From Plakobranchus ocellatus (Eukaryota; Mollusca; Gastropoda; Plakobranchidae): a DNA stretch of 42,204 nucleotides. A program made the position numbers and the translations under genes. The notes beneath the pieces are model-generated. The model saw only the letters and a program-made list of their open reading frames with translations. It was not told where the DNA came from and ran no database searches. The DNA is taken from positions 200,938 through 243,141 of the forward strand of contig BLXT01002434.1 in assembly GCA_019648995.1 (NCBI GenBank). Direction: 5' to 3'. Below are positions 10,173 through 20,769 of the stretch, piece after piece; within the stretch, counting starts at the first letter, position 1; each line of letters starts with the position of its first letter.

Positions 10173-10660
10173 TACACTATTTATTATAAATTCAAGACCG
10201 ATTTGTGTCCTCTTTTCTTACAATGCTGCTCATTAAGTTGTAATTTGTTTCTATTTTCTTATCAATGGGTACTTCTAAAGCAAAAAAAAAAATTAGGTAA
10301 TGCCATTATAGCTCATTCAAAGCAGATTCAAGAACACCTCTATGAAAAAGTACTTATGCAATTTCTTCTTTATTACCCCTCTCCCTTCATCTTTTCATAA
10401 AAACTATTTGAAAAAATCCTCCAAGTTTTTCTTTTTCAGTAATAAGCAGCAAATATCTTCATATTAATTTGTGAAAGAGGCCTTTTTTTGAAAGAAAAGA
10501 TGAAATTTTGAGTTTGAGAGTTCCATTGGTTGAATTGCAACAAAAGTCCAAATTAGTGCATCTCCCTGTTAGCCTTATTATGCTCTTCAACGTCGAAGCG
10601 GTTGGACAGAGCGTGCGTGCGTGTGAGTGTGTGTGTATGTGTGTAGAATAAAAAGAGAGA
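10173..10660. repeat. Conserved block continuing unit A, ending in a (GT)n microsatellite
   Basis: ATTCAAGACCGATTTGTGTCCTC (described by its parts TTCAAGAC and TGTGTC) aligns with 26052-26075 of unit B, and the GT-rich run at 10611-10645 corresponds to the GT run at 26348-26371. No gene is seen. Confidence 0.7.
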
Positions 10661-11935
10661 TAGGGGGTAAACATATTTATTTCAGAGAGTTAAATGATGA
10701 GTTCTTAATTTACATTTTTTCTTTTGTTATCCTGAAATATATGTGTAACTTCAGCGCAGAGCGATACGTTTAAAAAATAGTGTTGCAATAGATATTTCTA
10801 GCTTCTTTTTAATTCTGTTGATTAGATCTTTTAGGTTAGCACTTGTCCTTTTTAAGTCGAATTGTTAATTAGGTGATAATTTTTTCCATTTCCCTTTACA
10901 ATCTGAAACATTGCTCAAACTTGTTTTTACAAGCTTTGAATTTTTAATGAGATATGATGCAGATATGGTGAGAATAAAAACGTCGAAGTTCAATCTTTCA
11001 AAAAATGCATCGACCTAGGATTGAAGCCTGTGATTTATGTAAAGGTGAACATTTATACAAATGAGTTAATCCTGTATAAAGTTGATAATGATAAGCATTC
11101 AAAGCAGTTTATAAATTAGTTACCGGTAATATTAAAAAAAACATAAGATATTTTAACGGTAGTCGCATTCTTACCTTTTCCCGTTACATTTTCAGTGTTG
11201 CACAGCATTATTAGCCTCTGGCTTCATCTGACTTTTTAAGCCCATTGAATATTCCTTGAAAGACGATATTGCTTAAACCTTAAACCATGGCAGTACCACC
11301 TCTCTAGAGAGCAGTTTTATTTAGGTTTCCATATCATGCAGATGGTAACAACATCAATCAATATCTAATGCATTTTTTTATGTTATAACATTATCTTATC
11401 AGCCGTTCTTTTTAGATTAGTTTAAAGATTATTTAGTTTGGTTTACTGATTCGAAAACATAAGTAGTGAAATCAGACTTCTTTTATATCGTTTCTCATTC
11501 CAAGCCAGTCGCGTCAATGAATTTTAATCTTTGTTTAAAAAATACCTTGTGGTGTATGTCGTTTATTATAATTTCAAAATGACCGAAGATTACAGTCTAT
11601 ATTTGCTTGACTCGGCCTTTAATTTCTAAAATGAATGCGAAGTGGGAATTCCGTTCAAATTCTGCACTTTCGGAAGAAATCACTTTTAGGATCTTGAAGA
11701 TGCTTCCGTGGTTAAACAAAACTGATCTACAGGATGCATGCGTAAGATTATTTTTTAGCTTTGTTTTCTAAATGCTGTAATTCGACGTATGAGAAGAACG
11801 TTTCTGTAACCGACATTTATTGGCTATTTTCTTGAAGTTGACGTGATCATATTTCTTTCACAGGAAACGATATTTCATTGCAGCTTGTCCAGCGAAGGCT
11901 TTTTTGTCCCACTCCTCTGATGTATAGACTTTTCT
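10661..11935. repeat. Unit A right-flank block
   Basis: The first part (to about 10745) aligns with unit B 26395-26480. The part from about 10935 to 11760 aligns with unit B 31400-32270: GATATGATGCAGATAT, GAGATTGAAGCCTGNGATTT-like, TTTTTACGCCCATTG-like and AGAGCAGNTTTNTTTAGGTTTC-like text recur in order. Unit B has about 4.9 kb inserted between these two parts. No gene is seen. Confidence 0.7.
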
Positions 11936-13489
11936 TTGCAGAGTGTGCAATTACAGATTGAAGAAAATCATTTCCAACTTCCAGAAAAAAAGAAAAAAAG
12001 CTCTGTTTCGTCCACAGACACATGGCATCACATTCGAAACCATAACTTCTATTTTGACGATGCAGTTTTAAAAAACGACAGACAAGCGCCAGTTTCTATT
12101 GAATGTAGTACCACAAGAACCATACGACTTGGTTGGAGCTGCGAGATGAAATATGCCGAAGACATATAAAGTACTTTACATTTTGTTATCTCACATAAAA
12201 AAACGCTTTTAGTTGAAAATACTACAACATGTGGACATTGAATACCATTTTAAAGATTATAGCATGAAGCTGCTAAACTTCAACCTTGTCTTCCATGTCT
12301 TTTGAAGGCATCTATAAACTTCATGCTGTTTACCTTTCTCAATTAGTCCTCTTTTTGTTTTTTAAGACTGTTCTTTAGGTGCAAACGGGTGGTATTACAG
12401 AGTAAGCACTGTTACCATTAACTTGGTCTTTTTTGGGAGACTAAGACCGGAGGTGTAAGTCCTTATTGAAGTCTTTCTGCATATGTTTTACCTTCAATTT
12501 TTTTTTTTTTGGCAATTCCACTTAATTATAGACGATACCAGTGTAAGTTTCATGATGTGATTTTTTTCTGTCCTCAACATTGTTTCTAGATATGCTTTTA
12601 CAGTTGTTGTGTCTACATTTTTATCTAGGAACATAATGCCACTGTTATCTGATTTTGTAGGATAAGGTGCAGGCACGGCCACTGTTCTTGAGCTTCGTAG
12701 CAGCTTCTTTTTCAACTTCTGTATCTGTCATTTACTTTTGCTATATATTTTTTGCCCTTATAATTTCCATTTATTGCTGTCATAGTATGTGGCTGACTTG
12801 GTCATGGATGGGGGTGTTAGAGCATAATGAGTTAGTTCAAATAAGTTTGTGTGAACGCAGTTTCATTGTGTTTTTGTCCAGTTTAATTTGTTTGTAATTT
12901 CATTTTGAAAAGCTAATGCTGTTTTGTACTGAGTTGTCCTTAGTTGTGAATCCCGTAGTTGCCAGTCCTGATTGGTCTGTCGTTGTTATGTGGTGAGAGT
13001 GAATAGTGTTATGTTCATAACGTTGAATGTTAATGTTTGCTTATTTGGTTAGTTGTATTTTTGCTGTGCTACTGTCCAGATGTAGCGAGCGCAGGGTTGC
13101 TTAAATTTTGTTCTTGATTAGCGTAGATTTTTGATGCTGCAATTTTAAGGAGTTTCATTTTCAAGAACTCGGGAAATTATAATTTGATTTTTTGATTTGT
13201 ACATTGTAATCTCTAAGGAAATAGCCCATGGATGAATGGGCATTCAGAAAGTTTTTCAGCAGTGCTTTAAAGTAGTAAAAGTTGTGATAAAGAGATGTGA
13301 TATTAAGAGAATGATTTCCAACTTGTTTTATGGCACCCTCACACGTTTTGTACTTTAATAAAAATTATAGTCTCGATTGTTGCATCCCTTATTGTATTGA
13401 GTAAGCCACAAATCTTTTTGGAAAAAATCTTATTTTACGAAACGGAATATTAAATGCTGTACTGAGAATGTCAAGCTTTCGAGCAGCCA
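11936..13489. other. Gene-free spacer between units A and B
   Basis: Two short open frames occur: 11936-12169 plus (77 codons, starting at a non-ATG codon) and 12494-12715 minus (73 codons). Neither has a recognisable domain, and both sit outside the sequence shared with unit B. The second reads like a fragment of a larger protein (RTVAVPAPYPTKSDNSG) and could be a transposon remnant, but I do not recognise the family. A short inverted repeat (AGCATGAAG near 12262, CTTCATGCT near 12318) is present. Confidence 0.4.
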
Positions 13490-13785
13490 CCATGCTACTG
13501 TGTTACTGCTGATCCTGTTACTGCTGGTCCAGTCACTGCTGATCCGGGTACTGCTGTTCCTGTTATTGCTGTCCTGGTCGCTAATGATCAGGGTACTGCC
13601 TATCCTGTTGCTGCTCTCCTGTCTCTGGTGTTCCTGCTACTGGTGTCGTCCTGAGACACTGGTTCTTCCATGTCAGTGCGTTCCCCGCCGACTCTTCACC
13701 GCTGAATACAATCAATGCTTCACTGTTGGATATAGTCGATGCTTCATCGTTGGATATAATCATTGCTTCATTGTTGGATCCCACC
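13490..13785. repeat. Compound minisatellite: 15-bp then 24-bp repeats
   Basis: From about 13497 to 13640 a degenerate 15-base unit built on TACTGCTGATCCTGT recurs. From 13709 to 13782 a 24-base unit (TGCTTCATCGTTGGATATAATCAT and variants) recurs three times. The 24-base part is open on both strands: on minus it gives an 8-residue repeat around SNDEASTI, while the 15-base part gives a 5-residue repeat (VTADP) on plus in a different frame. It may be the remnant of a repetitive coding region or a plain minisatellite. There is no start, intron or neighbouring domain to support a gene. Confidence 0.7.
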
Positions 13786-13809
13786 ACTGGATTAATTTTA
13801 ATCTCTAAG

Positions 13810-14184
13810 TATTACCTTTTTATAGTTGTAGTGGGTGGTTGAAAATCTGTTTCTTTTTTTTTTTAATCTTGTCATCTTAATATAATGTAAATTAAATGTA
13901 GCCGTAAAGCTTCTTTTTTTAAATCTAGTTTTCCTCCATCTTCTTTTAATGTCCTAGTAAATAACATTTAAGGCTACAGTAATGCGCTTATTTAATTTTT
14001 TTTCTGGATAATTCCATCAGCTTGGCCAGCTCCGTACTTTCCGTCTCATTTATAGGACAAATAAAAATAGTTTACTGGTAGTAAATACTGAGAAACATTT
14101 GAAGTTTGGTTATTGCTGACTTGTTGACACGATTAAAAACAAAAAATAAAATAAAATAAAGAACGAACTAAAGAAATACAATGT
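13810..14184. other. Gene-free AT-rich spacer before unit B
   Basis: T-rich text and an AAATAAAATAAAATAAAG run near 14143-14162; nothing else recognised. Confidence 0.5.
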
Positions 14185-15700
14185 TCCCGAGCGACGACTT
14201 CGCAGCAAATATCAAGGTCTAGCAGACACTAAGGCAGGAGAAGAAAAAGAGAAACCCTGCTGTCCAGTTGATTCAATTCGCGGAATTCTCCCATTTTACA
14301 CTAAAGGGAGGCGTTTCGTACAGAGATAAGGCGACAACAGGGCATATATATTTTGTATAATCAGTTAAAGCAGTGTGTCATTGTGCAATTATGTAAGATT
14401 TGACGAGAGGATTGTGGTAATCTCGTTGTTAAAAAGCAACATGTCCCATCTTTTATGACGTATCGTATACCTGATATTAAATTTAACTAAAACAACAACA
14501 ACAACAACATCAACAAAAAATGATTTTTCGATAAATGGGTCTTTACATGAAGTTTTTCTTTTGTTCTCGTACGTCACAACGTCATTTTTTTTTTAACTAA
14601 AGAAGCTTGAAAGTGAAACTTTTAAATGAATACACTGTGTTGTTAAAATTGGTTTTAATACGTTTAAATAGGCTTTTTGTTTTCTTTCACTATTGTAGAT
14701 TTGAATGCAAATGTTCTTTTTTTTGAAAATGAAAATTCTCCTGAACAAGAACTTCAAATGTTTTTGTTCATAAGACGGCAGGTCGAAAGAGAGTAACCAT
14801 TATTATTTTTTTTTTTGCCCATGTAAAAAGGCTTTAAAAAGTATCCAGGCATCATCAAGCATATCAATCAAATTCATTTAAAAGAACAAATTAGCTATTT
14901 TCATTCGAGTCTACTCTTTGCCTTTATCAACATGACTAAGAAGCACTGTCAAAGGTTGCGGGCAATCCAGGCATCTCTATACATCAAAAGTGCAATGTTC
15001 ACAGAATAAAGATCTATTGCCTTTAACGTTCTTAACGTTCAGATAGCGGCAAAAAACAATTACAACAGCAACAACAGCAACAACTACTGCAAGACCAATA
15101 AGAACAGCAACAACAACAACGATAAAATAGAAACAAATCTGATGAGTTAAAAGTACCAGTCCAATATGTTGCAAATATAAGGTGAAAACCCTTTAATTTA
15201 GTACGAGATTTTTAAATTGGATGAGATTTCTTCATACTTGATATAACCTGGTAACTACGATCTTTCTAGATCAATCCGATTCCAATAACTCTCTCTTGTG
15301 TGCCACTTTTAATAAAACATGAACGTGAAGAAAACTGTCTTAACATTAAAAATTTCTCTTCATATAACCGTAAAGAACAACCACCATCTGTTTATCATTT
15401 ATTCTAAACTAACTAGGACAAAGCAGAGATATAATACGGAAATATTGTACTGTCCCAATAAAGATTAAATTCACTTTATTTCAGTTATGAAGTTGCATTC
15501 AAGAACGGGTCAAACTACTGACAGATGAAACAAATAGTGCTATTAAAAGAAAAAAAATAACCAAAGTTACAAATTATTTTCTTTATACAATGTGTTTCTA
15601 GAGAAAAGAAAAAGAATATTTTCATTCTAGGAATTTCCAATACCACTGCTCGAGTGCTTGAATTGTGCTCATAAATAAATGCTCAAACTTTTTGGGGTGC
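14185..15700. repeat. Unit B left-flank block (copy 2 of 3)
   Basis: It starts with GCGACGACTTCGCAGCAAAT (14190 on), which returns at 36237 as GCGACGACTTCGCAGCAGAT followed by GTCTAGCAGACA in both. The block then runs parallel to unit C to about 37718 and, from 14430, to unit A 1790-2890. It includes short CAA-rich runs at 14491-14516 and 15060-15122; unit C has a CAA run at the second place (37022-37062). No gene. Confidence 0.85.
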
Positions 15701-15889
15701 CTCATCTATTATTTAAAAAAAAATAGTTTTTGGAGGCAGTTATTGTGCGCGATTAGCACTGATTTAATTTCAGTAATGAGAGTTACTAATGGTCTTAAGT
15801 TTTGTTCATAATAATGTCTAAATCTGTAGAGTAACCCTCACAACAAATATCATTACGAAAAAAAAAATCAATTTAAATATATGATTTAA

Positions 15890-16054
15890 AAGGTTGAACA
15901 AAAATGTGTCCAGTTTCGCACATGAGGATAAAAGTGGCTCTCTTTTATAAAATAGCAAAGTGAGACTGCTTCAAATAGCCTCGCCCGGAAGCTACGAAAC
16001 ATAAACAGTAAACATTCAATTCTGAGGATGCAAAAAGAAGTCAATATGTCTTGA
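15890..16054. repeat. Block shared by units B and C before the TCTAGA repeats
   Basis: It aligns with 40550-40755. Shared phrases are TTTCGTGAAATGAGGATA/TTCGCACATGAGGATA, CTCTCTT(T/C)T followed by AAAA and AGCGAAGT/AGCAAAGT, GGAAGATCCGAAACAT/GGAAGCTACGAAACAT and AAAGTAAACATT/CAGTAAACATT. It is absent from unit A. Confidence 0.75.
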
Positions 16055-16660
16055 GTGATAGCTTTTAGGTCTAGATCTAGATTTTTAGACGGGTTTGGCT
16101 GTGTGAGACAATGGATCTTATCCGCATTCAAGATCTTATCTTGACATCACATGAGTATTTTAGTACTTTAACTACACGGGGCAGGAATTTTATTTCAAAC
16201 ATGTTGGTATTAGGACTGCGAGGTCAGAAAAAAAATTAACAAAAAGGCAAGCTGCCGAGAGTGACATCTTTTAGATGTAGATCTAAATTTCTAGACAACT
16301 TTTTCACTGAGAGATAATAGATTTGATCTAGATTGAAGACCTAATCTCGATATTGCATGAGTATTTTCATATTCTAATTCTATGGGGTGAGAATTATTTT
16401 ATATTTTATTTCAAACATGCTGATTTAACACTACGAGTCAGAGAATATACAACAGACAAAAAGAAGGCAAGCTGCCGAGATTGACAGCTTTTAGGTCTAG
16501 ATTTCTAGACATCTTTGGCTATGGAAGATAATACATTTAATCTAGAATCAAGATCTTACATAGGTATCATATGAGTAGGAAAATACTTTGGCTCCATGGG
16601 GCAGAATTTTACATTATTTCAATGAAGTCAGAGAAAATACGATAGGCAAAGATATCTAAC
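16055..16660. repeat. Three tandem copies of a 200-220-bp TCTAGA-rich repeat
   Basis: Copies begin near 16055, 16258 and 16479 with variants of GTGATAGCTTTTAGGTCTAGA. Each continues through TTTCTAGACA-like text, GAGATAATAGATTTGATCTAGA-like text, GATCTTATC/GACCTAATC, CATGAGTATTTT and GGGGCAGAATTTTA-like text. Unit C has a single copy (40745-40945), so the triplication occurred in unit B after the units separated. TCTAGATCTAGA-type sequence recurs elsewhere in the window (17160, 17860, 30530, 32700 and 40760). Confidence 0.85.
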
Positions 16661-17150
16661 GAGGCTAAAGTGAGTTAGATCTAAAGAGTTAGTTTCAAAC
16701 GAGTTGCCTGAAAATAACAAAGACTAAGATCTAACGGACCCAGAACCATTAGTAGGTGTTCTAGATAATCCCACAGTAGAAGCAGCCCAGCTGTTCTAGT
16801 ACTAGATCAAGATAACCCTTATGTAGATCAAGCTCTAGATCTACACCAAGATAATATTGCAGTAGAAACTCATAATCTAGGGCCCGACAGCACAATAGGT
16901 AAATTTTGCTCAGCTAAACTATGGACTTAATTATAAGAGACAATCTCTCTTTGCTGCTGCAACGGCAAGGTTAAACTAAAGAGAAAATATCTCTTTCTTG
17001 CCACAACGGCCATTCTCCAATCCTCCCTAATGTTTTAGTGAAACTTTACTGAGAAAAACACAGAATGAAGAGATTTCAGGCAAAGCATTCGCCCATACAA
17101 TTCAATATTCGCATTCGCATGTTTGGGTTTCTGTGACAAAATGGTTATAC
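16661..17150. repeat. Block shared by units B and C up to the gypsy insertion
   Basis: Matches with 40945-41400 include AAGATATCTAA/AAGATGTCTAA, AAACGAGTT, CTCTAGATCTACA(T/C)CAAGATA, AGTAGAAACTCAT(A/T)ATCTAGG, CTAATGTTTT and ATATTCGCATTCGCAT. Similarity to C stops at about 17150, where LTR-like sequence starts. Confidence 0.75.
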
Positions 17151-17264
17151 GAGTGTGAATTGAGGCTAGATCTAGATTAGATCTATACACAAAATTGATT
17201 ATATTGTGGTTTGCCTTATTAGTTGCAATGCTTGGTCAGATTTTGAGTATGCATAGATTAGAAT

Positions 17265-17715
17265 TATTTTAGTCTAGTAGTGCTATGCTGGTTTTAGCTT
17301 TGTTAACCTTTTTAGATCTAGGGGTACCTGAAAGGTCTCGAAGGTGTAAGACGAGCATTTTGTTTAAAGGGATACTAAATCAAAACAATGGTGGGTGTGT
17401 CATGTGGGGAGGTTTGATTAGCCAGTATTTTAGGTTAACTTTGATGACATGATTTGGTCACCCCTACTTTGGTCTAGAAATCCTAGAATGTATGATTTTT
17501 AACTCTATTTTCTAATTGGCATACGTGAGTTTCTAAAACCTGTGGGGGGTGGATATTTAAGAATCGTAGTGAGATAGCTGGAGAGAGATTGCAGAGACCG
17601 CTGATGTTTAAGAGCTTGTAGATCAAAATAATTGTAGACTTTAAATTGTTGTTCTAAAACTATTTCTTATTCAAGTAAACAAACCTTTCATTCAATTTTC
17701 GGTTAGACTTAGAGT
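17265..17715 (+). repeat. LTR-like sequence of the gypsy relic
   Basis: It matches the solo copy at 1090-1680 and in part the fragment at 18236-18365. It contains CATGTGGGGAGGTTTGAT (17400 on), a TATTTAAGA box (about 17554) that could act as TATA-type promoter text, CAGAGACCGCT and TTCAATTTTCGG, and it precedes gag-like text. Exact TG...CA ends and a primer-binding site were not resolved. Confidence 0.6.
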
Positions 17716-17879
17716 TATTTCTGCCCTTTGATCTATTTCAAAGAACTCATTGTCACAGACAATGATCAACTAGATCAGTTAACAGCACTAAGCTATTCGT
17801 GACATAATGATTTATTTGGCCACGCCGACAAGATAAATAAGGACAGAGGGGAAAGTAGGTCTAGATCTAGATCTAATCC

Positions 17880-18235
17880 ACGAGTTGCTAGCCATCAAGA
17901 ACCGTCATGGGCTCGAGAGAGGAAATCGTACAAAAAGCCGATTTTTGGGATACAGAGATGAGAAGAAAGAAGAATATTTGAAACAAGAGTTTGGATAACT
18001 TGCCGAGCAAGAGAGAAAATGCCATAGAAAAGAGAGAGAACTTCAACTGAAGAGAGAAGAAAGAAAACTTCAACTGAAGAGAAAAGAAAGAGAACTTAAA
18101 CTTAAGAGGGGGAAAAGCGGAACGCGCTGAAAGAGAAAGTGAAAGAGAAGCAGAAAGTCGGAGAGAAACAGAGCTGGAGAAACTGCAGATTCAAGCTGCT
18201 GGTGTAATGGCTGATCCTGGGGTGAGCTCAACATA
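17880..18235 (+). pseudogene. Remnant of gypsy-type gag N-terminal coiled coil
   Basis: Plus-strand frames encode a highly charged Glu/Arg/Lys-rich stretch (AERESEREAE, RRETELEKLQIQAAG at about 18120-18205) like the coiled coil that opens Gag in many invertebrate Ty3/gypsy elements. Earlier text (RDEKKEEYLKQEF, about 17960-17998) is followed by in-frame stops. A 27-base unit (CTTCAACTGAAGAGA...) is repeated about three times at 18030-18105. The matrix/capsid part that should follow is missing; instead an LTR fragment begins at about 18236. Confidence 0.65.
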
Positions 18236-18365
18236 TGCCCGACATGTGGGGAGGTTTGATCAGCCAGTATTATTTCGTTAACCCGGATGATATAATTCGG
18301 TCACTTCTGCCTTATTCTATACTAGAAATTCTAGAATATATGATTTTCTAATTCTTTTGTCTAGA
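18236..18365 (+). repeat. LTR fragment lying inside the gag region
   Basis: GACATGTGGGGAGGTTTGAT (18239 on) and the next 110 bases, including AGCCAGTATT, GGTCAC, TAGAAAT(T/C)CTAGAAT and ATGATTTT, repeat the LTR text at 17397-17515. The spacing between copies is about 840 bases. Confidence 0.75.
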
Positions 18366-18379
18366 GAGTACTTCATAAC

Positions 18380-18760
18380 GCTCCTGGCTGCACGGACAAC
18401 CTCCAGAGATAAATTAAGGATGGAATGTTCCAGGTAGTGAGCCGGAAAGCTTTACCAGTGGTAACGAACTGCGCCGAGCTGAGAGATCTAAAGAAGACGA
18501 GGGAACTCATGTGCCTACCCTGAGAGGGGAGACAGGTGGTCGAGAAGTCGACGTAATACGAAACACAGGATGTGAAGGTGTTGTGGTGCGCAAGAAATAG
18601 GTCGAGGAAAGTCAGCTGACTGGTGAAAGCTGCCGGTTCATAAGGATCGGCAACACAGCGGTCAACCTGAAGACGCCTTACATGTGAGATAAAGTGAAAG
18701 CGTTGTGCATCCCTGACACCATCTGTGATCGTTGAGAGCATGGAAGGAGCGAGAGAACCT
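18380..18760 (+). pseudogene. Broken retropepsin (aspartic protease) region of the gypsy relic
   Basis: The plus-strand frame from about 18555 reads R-N-T-G-C-E-G-V-V-V-R-K-K-stop. This matches the active-site loop of a retroelement protease (D-T/S-G) with the catalytic aspartate codon replaced by AAC (Asn) at 18562-18564, and a stop follows within ten codons. Downstream text (SQLTGESCRFI, then KVKALCIPDTICD) continues in a shifted frame. The open frame on the minus strand over this region is antisense noise. Confidence 0.7.
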
Positions 18761-19440
18761 GAGGACTCTTACATGCCTGTGATTGTGGGTGCAGCTTCCA
18801 CGAGAGCTCAAGCCTTACGTGAGACTGCAACTAGACCGTTGCCGCTTCCTATAGTTGAGAGGCATGGTGGAGTTGATCGTGACCAATTGATCAGCCTCCA
18901 AGAGAAGGATCAAGTAATAGAAATACTTTTGCGTGCCAAGAAGACTGCTCGAAGAGGAAACAAGACCGCTTCTTTTGAGAAGATTAAGGCATCGTGTATA
19001 GCAGGTTCGAGATTCCTGGAAGAAATATCGGCTGTAAATAGGTGGTCCTACCAAAGTCATTTCATGGATACATGTTGTCATGGCCAACATCTCCATTACG
19101 GGAGCCCACCTAGGATGTGTGCCAGCGAACGGTGGAGAAAAGTATCGTGCGAGAGTACCTCTGGAAAATATTCCCCTGATTGATACGTCTTTCAAACGGG
19201 TGGCGATTGATATCTTCGGCCCTATCAATCCACCAAGTGAGGCAGGCACAGATTCAACCCAATTCTCGTGGACCATGCCAGGTATGCAAAGGCAGTTTCC
19301 CTATAGAGGATCGATGCCGCGACGGTGGTGAGTCACTAGTGGACATCTAAGAGCCAGTTGGGTGTTCCAGAAGAGGTGTTGAGCGACCAAGGGACGCAGT
19401 TGGAGAAGCAGACAATGCACCTCGGGTGATACCTGGCTCA
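18725..19440 (+). pseudogene. Gypsy pol remnant: protease tail, linker and start of integrase
   Basis: An open stretch to 19183 contains EGAREP, STRAQALRETATRPLP and VDRDQLISLQEKDQ, which resemble the linker between protease and downstream domains in Ty3/gypsy pol. Reverse transcriptase and RNase H are not present where expected. From about 19080 to 19331 another frame gives VPLENIPLIDTSFKRVAIDI and FGPINPPSEAG, the typical entry to the integrase catalytic core (the D of VAIDI is the first Asp of D,D-E). After a frameshift, DNA like GTTGGGTGTTCCAGAAGAGG (19359 on) continues the core up to about 19400 and is then lost. Confidence 0.75.
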
Positions 19441-19449
19441 AGAGTGACA

Positions 19450-20300
19450 TCATCACAACTTTAAACTGGTTTTCAGGAGATCTAATAGCTTGGGCTTGAT
19501 TCTGTAATTTCTATATAGATGAATGAACAAGGTCAAGTCTCTGTTCTCCATGCAAGCCAATTCCAATTCTCATCTGTCTATCCACTCTATTCAATAATGT
19601 TCTAAAAAGTGTCATTTTAGGAAATTTTGATGACTAATGTTTTTTTTCGATAAAACATAACTTTTCCAATTTTGAAAATCTGATGCAGCTTCTTTTTCTA
19701 TGGGTTTGTTGTGTGATATTGTTTTGGTGTTTTAAAGACTAGGAAGTTGGCTTGCTTAAATGTTGTACTAACATGTTCTTCAGCATCAATTACTTTTTAA
19801 TTCTTTGAGAATTTTTTGGGCTTGTCTTTTTTTCAAAACTATGTATAGCATAAACTAACTATAAGCCCAAGTTGCTTTTTTTTGTCAGAATTACAAGGAT
19901 ACTATTAAATTCCCAAAGAAAGTATTTTCAATATTTAAAAGAAATTACAGAGAGGTGCAATTAAGATTTTATTAATGAATAGCTAAAATGCGCTTATTAT
20001 TTTTATTTCTTCAAAACCAATTAGAAAACATAAGAAAGCTTAATTTTTTAGCAATGAAAATAATAGCGTTTTATAGCTCAGATGATAACAAACAGTTTAA
20101 AACCAAACGCAATGTTTACATATGGAGAAAATCCAGGTGAAAGTCGTGGATTAAAATATAGATCAACCTATATACACTAGCCTTGCAAACCCTTAGCCAA
20201 TAACACTTATCTTGTTTCACCGAGCAAACAGGCAGTCAACCATAGATATCAAGTTATGGGTAAAGGCTTCAATTAAAAATCCAGATTCAGGGCAGGAAAT
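19450..20300. other. AT-rich segment between two integrase fragments; no gene
   Basis: No frame of interest was found. A 9-base inverted pair (CTTGGGCTT near 19489, AAGCCCAAG near 19863) encloses about 370 bases of T-rich DNA and could mark a nested non-autonomous element, but the arms are too short to be sure. Confidence 0.4.
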
Positions 20301-20304
20301 AAGG

Positions 20305-20755
20305 GTGTGAGGTACGCAGAGGCAGATTCCTTATGGAATATCGATGCCGAGACGGTGGCTGAGGCACCAGTGGACATCTATGGTCAGTTGGGTGTACCAA
20401 AAGAGGTGTTGAGTGATTACGGGTCGCAGTTCATGTCCGACTGCATGAAGGAAGTATGCTGCCTCCTAGGGATCAAGCAGAAGATGACGATGCCCTACCA
20501 CTCAATGTGTAATGGCCTGGTCGAGAGGTTTTATGCCACCCTGAAGATATGTCTTCATCGACGGTGTAGTGATTATTCCGGCAGTGGCATCGATGCGTCA
20601 ATCCTCTCCTCTTTTTGCCTACAGAGAGGTGCCGCAGGATTCAAGCCCCGTTCTAGCTGTTCTGCAGGAGAACCATAAGTGGCACCATGCATATCTTGAA
20701 GAAATAGTGGAGGACAGATATCCAGGAGCCATAGGTGAAATGATTACTTAGACTG
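20305..20755 (+). pseudogene. Second gypsy integrase core fragment
   Basis: The frame 20307-20678 contains VDIYGQLGVPKEVLSDYGSQ, FMSDCMKEV and MPYHSMCNGLVERF, characteristic of the retroviral-type integrase core: the second Asp lies in SDYGSQF and the Glu in GLVERF. A frameshift near 20600 moves the continuation (FAYREVPQDSSP) to another frame, 20569-20751. The 5' 120 bases repeat DNA at 19275-19400, so this piece is not a simple continuation of the first one. The element ends by about 20765, where unit homology resumes. Confidence 0.8.
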
Positions 20756-20769
20756 TATGCTCGAGTCAA

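Larger units (their letters stand above)
17160..20765 (+). mobile_element. Decayed Ty3/gypsy-like LTR retroelement (composite relic)
   Basis: Order on the plus strand is: LTR-like sequence (17265-17715), gag-like coiled-coil text (17880-18235), a second LTR fragment (18236-18365), protease-to-integrase text (18366-19440), an unrelated AT-rich segment (19450-20300) and integrase core text (20305-20755). Most of gag, the reverse transcriptase and RNase H are absent, and frameshifts and stops are frequent, so it cannot move. It interrupts the sequence shared by units B and C: similarity ends near 17150 and resumes near 20770 (unit C 41590). The two integrase pieces overlap by about 120 bases, so at least two element copies or a duplication contributed. 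Confidence 0.85.

Noticed and set aside
14491-15122. CAA-rich runs considered as a CRISPR-like or satellite array
   Set aside because: They are simple trinucleotide runs without spacer-repeat structure, and this is animal DNA.
18373-19276. Minus-strand open frames of 122 and 153 codons
   Set aside because: They are antisense to recognisable gypsy protease/integrase text on the plus strand and have no domain of their own.
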